A stretch of 9,485 nt of DNA from Rhodospirillales bacterium (GCA_028866335.1 JAGWIL010000051.1:1-9485); one strand, 5' to 3'. Numbered from the stretch's first letter, positions 1-5,897 are shown. Notes: a model not told the origin generated them from the letters alone. Numbers and translations: made by a program.

Positions 1-36
1 GGTGGTGTGATCGTTCGTCGTTACGGCGTTGTGGTT

Positions 37-48
37 GGGGAATTCCCC
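37..48. promoter_or_regulatory. 12-bp perfect palindrome directly before a start codon
   Basis: GGGGAATTCCCC is a perfect 12-bp palindrome ending one base before the ATG at 49. Its left half could serve as a weak SD (GGGG, 8 nt from the ATG). It could be an operator for a dimeric regulator or simply chance; nothing else in the window repeats it. Confidence 0.25.
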
Positions 49-192
49 ATGCTCACCCCGAGAACGGCGATCGGCAGTTGGGCCGTGGCCTTCGAGGCAG
101 GCCACACCCTTGGCCAGAAGTCGGGGATCGAACAAGGCCGCACCCAACTCGCCGCCGAGATGCGGACGCTGCTCGGGATCGAGACGGCCTAA
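49..192 (+). CDS. small hypothetical protein (47 aa)
   Basis: A short orphan ORF encoding about 47 residues, ending LLGIETA. I chose ATG 49 over the in-frame GTG at 7 because a G-run precedes the ATG at usable distance. The frame is open to the left edge of the window, so this could also be the tail of a longer gene that starts outside. The protein is mildly amphipathic (AVAFEAGHTLGQ, then RTQLAAEMRTLL) and probably helical, with no membrane segment, signal peptide or cysteine. I do not recognise the family. Another ORF overlaps in a different frame, but its composition (Arg/Pro/Ser-rich) looks like a GC-rich shadow. Its status as a real gene is uncertain. Confidence 0.4.
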   Translation: MLTPRTAIGSWAVAFEAGHTLGQKSGIEQGRTQLAAEMRTLLGIETA

Positions 193-227
193 GACCCGCC
201 TCGATTGCTGGGAGCTTTCCGACACCG

Positions 228-249
228 CACGGGCGATCTGACGCCCGTG
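228..249 (+). other. perfect 8-bp hairpin between two small genes
   Basis: CACGGGCG and CGCCCGTG pair perfectly around a 6-nt loop. The hairpin follows the stop at 192 and precedes the SD at 318. No T-tract follows, so it is a weak candidate for an intrinsic terminator; it could be a leader hairpin or an mRNA-end stabiliser. Confidence 0.35.
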
Positions 250-330
250 TTGGTGGGCGACCAGATCCTCTCGCACCGGCCGAACGGCAACAAAGCCTGT
301 CTCAATCTTCCATGTGCAAGGAGGTCGAAC

Positions 331-513
331 GTGAGGAAAAAGTTCATGGTCGGCGACCGCATCAAATTCAAAGCGGCCACACGCGACAGCTACCGAACAG
401 CGGTTCGTGTCGTTTGCGGTATCGACGGGCTAGGCCGCCCACTCGTGAAGTACGCCGGCTGGGACCGCTTTATTGTCCATCACCGCGAGATACTTGAAAT
501 CCTGCCGCGTTGA
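331..513 (+). CDS. small basic hypothetical protein (60 aa)
   Basis: GTG start at 331, chosen because AAGGAGGT at 318-325 is an almost ideal SD 5 nt upstream. An upstream in-frame ATG at 205 would add 42 Arg/Pro-rich residues that look non-coding. The protein begins RKKFMVGDRIKFKAATRDS, continues with GLGRPLVKYAGWDRF and ends EILEILPR. It is basic, and alternating hydrophobic residues with Gly turns suggest a small beta-barrel (SH3- or KOW-like), which is inference from pattern only. There are no cysteines or membrane segments. The SD suggests efficient translation. I do not recognise the family. Confidence 0.65.
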   Translation: MRKKFMVGDRIKFKAATRDSYRTAVRVVCGIDGLGRPLVKYAGWDRFIVHHREILEILPR

Positions 514-571
514 CGATCCGACGTCGAACTAGGCGGTCTTTGCTACAATAACCAAGGAGAGGGGGAGAATT

Positions 572-655
572 ATGTCGGCATCACACGCCCAGCACCGCCC
601 CTTGTCTGCCCTCGGATGGCTGCGGTCTAAACCGCTCCCTGTCCCGCTTTCGTAG
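572..655 (+). CDS. possible 27-aa leader peptide
   Basis: ATG 572 is preceded by purine-rich AAGGAGAGGGGGAG (554-567) and opens a 27-codon frame ending at TAG 653-655. The peptide is Leu/Pro-rich (LSALGWLRSKPLPVPLS at its C-terminus). Its last third overlaps the left arm of a long inverted repeat (609-628), and it is followed by strong alternative hairpins and a T5 tract (690-763). That layout is what a translation-responsive leader would look like. There is no run of a single amino acid pointing to a classical amino-acid attenuator. It could also be a chance ORF behind a chance purine tract. Confidence 0.3.
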   Translation: MSASHAQHRPLSALGWLRSKPLPVPLS

Positions 656-726
656 CCCCGCTGCGCTGACGCGCAGCGCCTTACGGCTCGCGGGCGGCCC
701 GTGTCGCTCCGCTCCCGCACCAAGCC
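626..726 (+). repeat. dispersed structured repeat, copy A
   Basis: This stretch aligns with 6668-6780 over about 100 bases. Shared blocks are TCT...CCGCT...CCCGCTTT, GCGCTGACGCGC (663-674), AGCGCCTT followed by CGG and TCG (675-690), and GTCGCT.CGCTCCCGCACCA (703-722). Copy B carries a roughly 16-bp insertion after the GCGCTGACGCGC block. The copy sits upstream of a small orphan gene, as does copy B. I see no coding potential in it. Confidence 0.6.
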
Positions 727-763
727 GCGCCGCTCGGAGCCGAGCGGGCCGCTCGCAGTTTTT
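690..763 (+). terminator. attenuator-like terminator with competing hairpin
   Basis: Bases 690-701 and 745-756 form a 12-bp stem with one G-U pair, followed after 2 nt by TTTTT (759-763). A smaller hairpin, CGAGCGG/CCGCTCG (741-755), abuts the same T-tract. Both compete with a hairpin CCGCTCGG/CCGAGCGG (730-747), because bases 740-747 can join only one structure. Together with the small ORF at 572 this resembles a terminator/antiterminator pair ahead of the gene at 904. The large loop of the long stem and the general self-complementarity of GC-rich DNA are reasons for caution. Confidence 0.4.
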
Positions 764-903
764 CAGACCGCATCCGAGGGGACAATGCCCGGCGCAGTGC
801 CGAGCTGCCACTCAGGAAAAGGCGAAGATCACTGCCGTTCGCAAATGGATAGCTCATCCAAGGGGTGGGCGTTGAGCGGCCAATTTCCAGCATAGGAGCC
901 ATC

Positions 904-1113
904 ATGGAAATCCATCCGTCCGTGACGCAGAAGCGGGTCATGGAAGCGGCGTATCGCCGCCACGACACCTTGGACAATCCCGGCATCTGCCTGCTTTGCG
1001 GTGCCGACGCCGAAGGCGTCGAGCCCGATGCCCAGGAATATGAATGCGAAGTCTGCGGCGAGGCGAGCGTCTATGGTGCAGAGGAATTGCTGATGCACAT
1101 GGATCTGCCCTGA
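904..1113 (+). CDS. small zinc-ribbon-like protein (69 aa)
   Basis: ATG 904 follows GGAG (895-898) at 5 nt; an in-frame ATG at 865 lacks this SD. The 69-residue acidic protein has two CxxC knuckles, C29-L-L-C32 and C48-E-V-C51, spaced as in a zinc ribbon, after a helical N-terminal stretch (VTQKRVMEAAYRRH). It probably binds one Zn ion. Whether it contacts nucleic acid or protein cannot be read from the sequence; the low pI argues for protein contacts. The gene is first in a plus-strand group with 1197 and 1514, and the leader DNA upstream (572-763) could regulate the whole group. The zinc-site reading is fairly secure; no specific family is recognised. Confidence 0.75.
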   Translation: MEIHPSVTQKRVMEAAYRRHDTLDNPGICLLCGADAEGVEPDAQEYECEVCGEASVYGAEELLMHMDLP

Positions 1114-1196
1114 TCAGCGCTAGGGCGATGCCCCACTATCACGAAGAGCGCCGATCGCCGCCAACGAGTGCGATCCGGATTCCGAATGGAGCCATC

Positions 1197-1517
1197 ATGA
1201 GCCGCTATGAATTTCAAGGACGCGACGCCCGACACACGATCGCTGTCGGCTGGGACAATCCCTTGCAGACTTACTTCGCCCAGGTCTCACAGCCGGTCGA
1301 AGACGAAGATGAGGAGGATCCGATCATCCTTTGGATCGGTGCCGATCGGCCGGGCGAGATTCTCTCCGTCGAGGATCTCGCGTCACAGCTCGCGCCGTTC
1401 GCCGATCTCGCTCCCGAATTGCTCGCCGAGCTGCGCGCTGACCGATCGGAGAAAATCAATCAACCGCCGACACCGGCCCAACAGCAAGCCATCAACTTCA
1501 TCCGGAGGCCCAAATGA
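1197..1517 (+). CDS. acidic hypothetical protein (106 aa)
   Basis: ATG 1197 follows GGAG at 1188-1191. The preceding 12 bases through the ATG are identical to those before the gene at 904. The N-terminal half (SRYEFQGRDARHTIAVGWDN, LQTYFAQV) reads as beta-strands, then comes an acidic run EDEDEED (35-41), another strand (PIILWIGAD) and helices (VEDLASQLAPF, LAPELLAELRAD). The tail is Pro/Gln-rich. From memory, similar proteins with an LQTFFAQV-type motif occur in proteobacterial ICEs and plasmids, but no function is known to me. Its stop overlaps the next start (ATGA, 1514-1517), so translation of the two is probably coupled. Confidence 0.75.
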   Translation: MSRYEFQGRDARHTIAVGWDNPLQTYFAQVSQPVEDEDEEDPIILWIGADRPGEILSVEDLASQLAPFADLAPELLAELRADRSEKINQPPTPAQQQAINFIRRPK

Positions 1518-1933
1518 ACCGGCAATATTACGCCCAACGCTGCCAGGGCGGTGATAATCCGCTCCGCGTCGGTGTCATTCCCGTAGGCGCGATTTTTGAT
1601 GTCCAAGATGAGTCATGGTGGCGCGACCGCTTTCGCGGCCGACCTCTTTGCCATGAGCCCTGGATAGTCGAGTGCTTCCTCAACGGTCAAATCGGCGCCG
1701 CCCGGCGTGATCCCCAGACCGGGCGATGGATGAACGTCTATGCTGCGCGCCGGTCCGATATGGCCATCATCCGCTCGCTACGCACCGGTCGGCGTCGCCA
1801 GATCGCGATCAGGACGCTCATTCTGCACGAGGATGAGGGCCTCCGGCGCGATGGCGGCGGCTATCCTGACTTGCCCGTGCCGGCCTATTGCAGGCAAATG
1901 CCATCCGCCAGGCCCATCAGCCGGGCCGCCTGA
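1514..1933 (+). CDS. hypothetical protein (139 aa), coupled to upstream gene
   Basis: ATG 1514 overlaps the previous stop by 4 bp and has GGAGG at 1504-1508. The protein is basic and aromatic-rich: RVGVIPVGAIFDV (strands), DESWWRDRFRGRP, CHEPWIVECFLNG, and a WMNVYAARRSDMAIIRSLR segment. Three cysteines (10, 46, 54) show no metal-binding spacing. There is no membrane span. I do not recognise the family. The last 49 bases overlap the 3' end of the opposing gene (1885-3321), so the final 16 or so residues, RQMPSARPISRAA at the end, may be recent read-through sequence rather than ancestral protein. It is probably co-transcribed with 904 and 1197. Confidence 0.65.
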   Translation: MNRQYYAQRCQGGDNPLRVGVIPVGAIFDVQDESWWRDRFRGRPLCHEPWIVECFLNGQIGAARRDPQTGRWMNVYAARRSDMAIIRSLRTGRRRQIAIRTLILHEDEGLRRDGGGYPDLPVPAYCRQMPSARPISRAA

Positions 1934-3321
1934 GCAGCGTTCGAGCGGGCAGAGATCCCTGTTCCTTTTCGTTGATATCCCATCTTGCCCAGCACGTCCG
2001 CCAGACGGTCGAGCTTGCGCGCGATCGTGCCCATGCTGATATCGCCGGCGGCAATCGACAAGCGTAGCGCCGCTCGCGCGCCGATCACCATCGGCAACCC
2101 GAGCAGCACCTTGGCTTCGGCCAACCTCTCGTAGAGCCCGAGCATATCGGGGAGCGACATCCACCCGTGTTTGCCTTTGCGCACCGCGAAGGGGACGATG
2201 CCTGAATCCCGGCCACAAAATGCGACATGCTGTTCTGGCCGGCTCTCGATCACCTCGAAGTCAGGGTATTCGCCAAGGAACGCCCGTAGCTCCATCGTCA
2301 TTTGAGCCATGCGGATATCGGCCTTCGAGCCGAGTGCGGCCAGAACTTCCAAGGCACCCAACCCTGGCATCCACCGCAGCATATTCGCAAAGGCCCTGGA
2401 AAAGCCTGAGCCCGTTTTCCAGTTGAGCGTGGTCTCATCGGCCAGCACCGCGCGAGCCTGCTGCAGCACCGAGGCGCTGAATGTGTTCGGCGGCACCAGC
2501 AGCGCTCCGGACCGATACGGGCCTCCGAGAAACGTCGAACCCGCCACCACGGTCGGATAGCCATGCTTCAGATACTCGCCGATCCGGCTGGCGCGCACGC
2601 GCATCTGTGTCGCGTCTATCATATCCGCCTGGAACGCAAGCGGTCCGGCCGCGCCCGTCCCGTCGCCACACGATGCGACGCCGATCGGCCGGCGACCAGG
2701 CGCCTGTTGATGCCGGCGAAACGTCTCCGCGATCTCCGCCTCCCCGATCAGCTCGCCCCGCGGCTTGCGCATCGAGATTTCGACCACTTCGATGTTGTCC
2801 GGCAGCGTGGCGACCCCATGGTCCTCGCCAGCTCGCATGATATGGCCGCGCATGCCGCGTGGCATGTCAGTGCCGGGCTCGCCGATGCTCGGCACGAGCC
2901 ACCGCATGGGCTCTCCATTGCATTCGAGCGCGAACAGCACGGCGGCCATCCGGAAGGCGTCCGTCGGCGACGACGCGATCATCACCCTGGTCCCCTTTGG
3001 GGCGGATAGCGCCGTCAGAAGCTTCTTACGGAACAACCCATCCAACTCCCGAAGCAGATTCACGAGATCCCCGCGATCAGCCGCTTTGATCACATACTGG
3101 TAGGGCACGTCGCAGGCCTCGTGAGCCCAATCGAAGAGCGGCATGGCCGAGCATGATGAGAACAGGGTGTACTCGTCGTTGCGGATGCGCCTTGGCGCAA
3201 AATGCCGAAGCACCGCGGCTGCCGCTCCTTCGAAGGGCATCTCGGCCTCAGCCGAGAGCATTTTCATCAGCGCCGCGTCGCGGTCGCAATCGAACCAAGG
3301 CCGTATCGTGCGGATCAACAA
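1885..3321 (-). CDS. class V aminotransferase-fold protein, PLP lysine apparently replaced
   Basis: A protein of about 478 residues. Features of fold-type I PLP proteins appear in order: a Ser-rich SSPTDAFRMA where related proteins have a cofactor-phosphate loop of SGTDA type; IGEPGTDMPRGMRGH; CGDGTGAAGPL; IDATQ with the Asp and Gln that normally contact the pyridine ring (D236); and GSTFLGGPYRSGALLVPP, which aligns with the GS-K-F-GGP lysine motif. At the lysine position the codon is ACG (Thr263; plus-strand bases 2533-2535), one base from AAG. The Asp-to-Thr spacing of 27 fits the usual Asp-Lys spacing, so the protein is probably a binding or structural pseudo-enzyme. No ATG start is available. 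TTG at 3321 is chosen because GGAG lies 7 nt upstream; TTG 3327 or 3318 are alternatives. It is the last gene of the minus-strand cluster, 69 bp after its neighbour. Confidence 0.85.
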   Translation of the reverse strand: MLIRTIRPWFDCDRDAALMKMLSAEAEMPFEGAAAAVLRHFAPRRIRNDEYTLFSSCSAMPLFDWAHEACDVPYQYVIKAADRGDLVNLLRELDGLFRKKLLTALSAPKGTRVMIASSPTDAFRMAAVLFALECNGEPMRWLVPSIGEPGTDMPRGMRGHIMRAGEDHGVATLPDNIEVVEISMRKPRGELIGEAEIAETFRRHQQAPGRRPIGVASCGDGTGAAGPLAFQADMIDATQMRVRASRIGEYLKHGYPTVVAGSTFLGGPYRSGALLVPPNTFSASVLQQARAVLADETTLNWKTGSGFSRAFANMLRWMPGLGALEVLAALGSKADIRMAQMTMELRAFLGEYPDFEVIESRPEQHVAFCGRDSGIVPFAVRKGKHGWMSLPDMLGLYERLAEAKVLLGLPMVIGARAALRLSIAAGDISMGTIARKLDRLADVLGKMGYQRKGTGISARSNAAQAARLMGLADGICLQ

Positions 3322-3390
3322 AGCCAATCTCCAGCGTGTCTTCGCCCCTCATAGCGCCGCGTTTTGCGCACGGCCCCTTCTGGCGGAGAT

Positions 3391-4515
3391 CTATTCGTCG
3401 TTTTTCGGGCCACCCAGATGACGCCACAGCTCACGGCGGAACTGCCTGTCCCGCCAGTCCTGTTGCCAATGCGCGGGTATCTGGAAATCGTGGTTGATCA
3501 CGCTGCTCGCGCTGGCGGCGTTCTGCATCTCGGGATGCAGTCGCGCTTTCCTTTCCCGATAGCCCTCATCGGCGTAGCCCATTGTCTCGATGACGGCCCG
3601 CTGTTCGCGGCCGTCCTGGTGTCGCACCGTCACGATGAAATCCGGGATGACCGGCGGCCGGGATCGGCCGTCCGGCCATCGATCCGGCGCCAGGCTGTCC
3701 ATCGGCTTGTCGATCGTGACGCTCGCGCCCGATCCCTTGCGCATCGCGTACTGGAAGTTCCTCAGCATCAGCAGCGTGTGCCGCTCGGCGTCGCTGTCGA
3801 CGAGCATCAGCCGGTCGAGCGATGCGCAGGGATGCACATAGGCTGCCGTGACCTGCGCGCGCTCTGAAGGCGAAGGGCGAGCTACTATACACAGCGCGAG
3901 ATAGGGTGAGCGGGCATCGATGGCCACGCCCGGCTCGTCCTCCGGACGATCGCCGAACACGGCCATTCGCCCCGTCACAGGCAAGTCCTCGCCGTTCAAC
4001 GTGCGGAGCATGCCGGCGCCCACGGACTGGGCGCGGACCAGCAGCACGCCATGCGGCCGGGTGTGCGGATAGTCCGCATCACTGGCGCTCTCGATCTGGG
4101 CCGCCAGCCCGGGCAGCTTGGCGACGCTCATGCACATCGCGTCCGCCATGCGCACGCGACTGTCGAGCATGAGGCCCCGGGCGACCGGCCAGAGGCTACG
4201 CATCTGCTCGGGCAGGGGCCGGGGCTTGAAGCCGTCTGCTCCTACCCGTTGCAATCCGGCCTCGGTCATCAGCCTCACCAGCAGCGCCGCGAGCTGCGGC
4301 CGGCGATTGGCCGAGGATGCGATCTCGCGACGCATCGGCGCGGCCGCCGACGCCAGCTCGAATGATCGCACCAGACGGATCGCTTTTTTCATCGGCTGGT
4401 AGCTGGCGCTGATTTCGGCCTGCTCCGCAGGCTCGCGATAAAATTCGCAGCCTTCGGCATGCTGCGGCCACTCGTCGGTCACATGCCGGCGCAGGAAGGT
4501 CTCGAGTACCGGCAC
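3391..4515 (-). CDS. restriction-endonuclease-like protein with CxC/HxxxC N-terminus (374 aa as drawn, truncated start)
   Basis: Drawn from the first conventional start (GTG 4515), but coding clearly continues upstream (see 4516-4746). The C-terminal part has PDF (D292), then VIETMG (E310) 18 residues later and YRERKARLH (K323). This resembles PD-(D/E)XK folds of the type with an E-x-x-G strand and a later Y..RK helix; the Lys of ExK is Met here. The middle holds SERAQVTAAYVHP, an AERHTLLMLRNF helix and VTIDKP. Near the N-terminus HAEGCEFYRE supplies His and Cys that could complete a zinc site with the CDC in the extension. The layout reminds me of the uncharacterised DUF1173 family, from memory and unverified. 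It could act on nucleic acid, but activity is unproven. No good SD precedes GTG 4515. Confidence 0.75.
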   Translation of the reverse strand: MPVLETFLRRHVTDEWPQHAEGCEFYREPAEQAEISASYQPMKKAIRLVRSFELASAAAPMRREIASSANRRPQLAALLVRLMTEAGLQRVGADGFKPRPLPEQMRSLWPVARGLMLDSRVRMADAMCMSVAKLPGLAAQIESASDADYPHTRPHGVLLVRAQSVGAGMLRTLNGEDLPVTGRMAVFGDRPEDEPGVAIDARSPYLALCIVARPSPSERAQVTAAYVHPCASLDRLMLVDSDAERHTLLMLRNFQYAMRKGSGASVTIDKPMDSLAPDRWPDGRSRPPVIPDFIVTVRHQDGREQRAVIETMGYADEGYRERKARLHPEMQNAASASSVINHDFQIPAHWQQDWRDRQFRRELWRHLGGPKNDE

Positions 4516-4746
4516 CAGGACGGGAGGCGCCGGCGCGCCCGGCCGACAATCGCAGTGAAGCCAATGCCCGCGATCCGTGGTCTGCAGACGCCGGACGATT
4601 GGGATGGCGTCCGCGCGGGCCTTCTCCGTGCCGCCATAGCGGCCGAACGCCGCGCGGATGAGTTGATCGTCCTCGATATCGAGTGGAGAGCCGCCATCAA
4701 TGGCGCCCTTGAGTGCTGCCTTGAGAATAGCAAAAACCTCCCGCCG
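4516..4746 (-). CDS. in-frame N-terminal extension of the 3391-4515 gene without ATG/GTG/TTG
   Basis: Reading the gene's frame upstream of GTG 4515 gives 77 more sense codons before TGA 4747-4749. They look truly coding: G/C-rich third positions, balanced residues (LKAALKGAIDG, LDIEDDQLIRAAFGRYGG, DAIPIVRRLQTTDRGHWLHC), and a CDC motif that pairs sensibly with HAEGC just downstream. No ATG, GTG or TTG occurs in frame. An ATT codon at 4728-4726 lies 8 nt after GGAGG (minus-strand bases 4741-4737), giving a 445-residue protein. Alternatively ATG 4750 is the real start and one G too many in the GGG run shifts the frame; removing one G gives MTAEVFAILKAALK. The sequence cannot decide between a rare start, a genuine frameshift and an assembly error. 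Confidence 0.6.
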
Positions 4747-4767
4747 TCATGGACAGCGAGAGGTTTT
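4733..4767 (-). promoter_or_regulatory. 12-bp hairpin over the start region of the middle cluster gene
   Basis: On the minus strand AAAACCTCTCGC and GCGGGAGGTTTT pair as 12 bp with one G-U. The same position is a C-A mismatch if the plus strand is transcribed, so the fold favours the operon direction. The 11-nt loop carries an ATG, the 3' arm carries GGAGG, and TTTTT follows the GC-rich part. It could act as an intrinsic terminator between the 184-aa gene and the next gene, or as a lid over the ribosome site. Confidence 0.5.
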
Positions 4768-4795
4768 GCCACGGCTGTTTGCGAATGGCGCGATA

Positions 4796-5350
4796 TCAGC
4801 CCGTGAGCAGGGCATCCATGTCGGCCGCGACATCGCGAGGTATCCAGACCTGGCAACCTTCGGCCAGATGCACCGCGCGTGCGACACCTTCGGCCTCCTC
4901 AGCGCGAAGATGTGCCTCGATCGTTGCCTCTGCCGCCTGGCGTTCCTGGATGTTCAGCTGCTCTTCGAGCGCCTGCATCCAGAACCCACCGTCCCGCTTG
5001 GCCTGCATGACCTGGCGACGTCCTGCCCCCACGGCCGACCATGCGCGCCGTGCCCCCCGGGCTGCTTCCACGGCCGTCCTGACCAGGGGCTCCAGCATTT
5101 CCTGGAGCTGCGCGGTTCGCTGTGCGCCGGGCTCGGTTTCGAGATGGTTGAGGATATGTTCAGCCGCCTCCGCATCGACGCGATCCCGGAAATCGAAAGC
5201 CGGCAGTTCCAGGCCATAAGCATCGGTCAACATGTCTAACGTCCGAACATCGGGCGCTAGCATACGCATCAGATCCAGAGTGGGACGACCACGCTCCTCG
5301 ACCGGGAAACGCACGACGTTGGTCGTTCCGGGCAAGAGATCATTTGCCAT
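4796..5350 (-). CDS. helical hypothetical protein (184 aa), first gene of minus-strand cluster
   Basis: ATG 5350 is chosen because GGAGG lies 5 nt upstream; a GTG-type start at 5365 would add five residues and lacks an SD. The N-terminus (NDLLPGTTNVVRFPVEERGR) is extended. The middle has LDLMRMLAPDVRTLDMLTDAYGL and AEAAEHILNHLE helices, and residues of about 85-165 are Ala/Glu/Gln/Arg-rich with heptad-like spacing (LEEQLNIQERQAAEATIEAHLRAEEAEG), suggesting a coiled coil or helical bundle. The end is VWIPRDVAADMDALL. There are no cysteines, membrane segments or catalytic motifs. A promoter-like sequence lies about 30 bp upstream. I do not recognise a function; its position suggests a partner or adaptor for the two larger proteins, which is inference. 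Confidence 0.8.
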   Translation of the reverse strand: MANDLLPGTTNVVRFPVEERGRPTLDLMRMLAPDVRTLDMLTDAYGLELPAFDFRDRVDAEAAEHILNHLETEPGAQRTAQLQEMLEPLVRTAVEAARGARRAWSAVGAGRRQVMQAKRDGGFWMQALEEQLNIQERQAAEATIEAHLRAEEAEGVARAVHLAEGCQVWIPRDVAADMDALLTG

Positions 5351-5379
5351 TGGAACCTCCTCCAAAGTGTCTGCGATTC

Positions 5380-5407
5380 AATATACAGTAATTCCCTCTA
5401 AAAGCAA
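5380..5407 (-). promoter_or_regulatory. sigma70-like promoter for the minus-strand cluster
   Basis: On the minus strand TTGCTT (5407-5402) and TATATT (5385-5380) are separated by 16 bp, in the most AT-rich stretch of the window. Initiation near 5373 would leave a leader of about 20 nt before ATG 5350 that includes its GGAGG. No operator palindrome is evident. Confidence 0.5.
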
Positions 5408-5521
5408 GGACAAACCTTTGTAATTGCTCACTTTTATGTCTTTCGGAAGTAGAGTCCGGAAGCGATTCTTTTCGCAGCATTTTACTCCTCAACTGTGTCG
5501 GCAACGAACCGTCATGACCGA

Positions 5522-5684
5522 CTCCTTTGGTCGGATTTGCGAATTCTAATGCGGGGAGGCTACGTCCCGGCCGCCCATTGGCAACCGCTTCGCGGTGCTC
5601 CTCTTCGTTGCGCCCCTGCCGGGTGCCAACAGGCTCTATCCGGGCCGTTGATCGCCTCCGCAATTCGCAAGTCAACCAAAGGAG
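5522..5684 (+). promoter_or_regulatory. long inverted repeat that can mask the RBS of the 5691 gene
   Basis: CTCCTTTGGT (5522-5531) and TTGCGAATT (5537-5545) are fully complementary to ACCAAAGGAG (5675-5684) and AATTCGCAA (5662-5670), giving 19 pairs around a small internal loop. The right arm contains AGGAG, the SD of the gene starting at 5691. The 116-nt interior holds a further imperfect hairpin: TTGGCAACCG (5578-5587) with CGGGTGCCAA (5620-5629), 9 of 10 pairs. If transcribed from upstream, the folded leader would block ribosome access. Confidence 0.55.
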
Positions 5685-5690
5685 CCGATC

Positions 5691-5897
5691 ATGACTACGA
5701 CCTTCGAAGCACTCGCCAATATGAGCCGCCGCGTGGCCCGCTACTTCCACCGCCTCTTCAGCCCGCTCTTCCGCAAAGCCGAACTGACGCTCGGTCTCAC
5801 CGTCGCCGTGCCCCCCTTCATCAAGATGGAGGTTCACTACAAAAAGAGCTTCGACAAACCCGCCAACGACAATCGTCGTCGGCGCAAGAGCGCTTGA
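5691..5897 (+). CDS. small basic hypothetical protein (68 aa)
   Basis: ATG 5691 follows AGGAG at 6 nt. The 68-residue protein has an amphipathic basic N-terminus (SRRVARYFHRLFSPLFRKAE), a short hydrophobic stretch (LTLGLTVAVPPFIKMEV) that is too short and interrupted for a confident membrane span, and a basic tail (KPANDNRRRRKSA). It could associate with membrane or nucleic acid, but the sequence shows no defining motif. It is monocistronic: a leader able to hide its RBS lies upstream and a strong terminator sits 20 nt behind the stop. The Shine-Dalgarno and terminator make a real gene likely. I do not recognise the family. Confidence 0.65.
   Translation: MTTTFEALANMSRRVARYFHRLFSPLFRKAELTLGLTVAVPPFIKMEVHYKKSFDKPANDNRRRRKSA

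Larger units (their letters stand above)
609..780 (+). repeat. long inverted repeat enclosing nested hairpins
   Basis: The arms 609-628 and 765-780 match as 16 complementary bases (CCCTCGGATG...CGGTCT against AGACCGCATCCGAGGG), with a 4-nt bulge in the left arm. The enclosed 136 nt hold a perfect 8-bp hairpin with a TGAC loop (659-666/671-678), an 8-bp hairpin at 730-747, and a 12-bp stem 690-701/745-756. The nesting makes a large folded RNA or a palindromic mobile repeat more likely than random GC-rich sequence. Confidence 0.5.

Noticed and set aside
511..549. Promoter TTGACG ... TACAAT before the 27-aa ORF
   Set aside because: The spacing is about 28 bp, far from the usual 16-18, and no better -35 is found for TACAAT (544-549).
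609..780. Integron attC site or transposon terminal inverted repeats
   Set aside because: No attC core (GTTRRRY-type) ends, no integrase, no flanking target duplication seen; only the palindromic structure fits.
5340..5837. 165-aa minus-strand ORF over the 5366-5690 gap
   Set aside because: It covers the promoter-like region and overlaps the first cluster gene's start; composition is unconvincing and the long inverted repeat explains part of its sequence.
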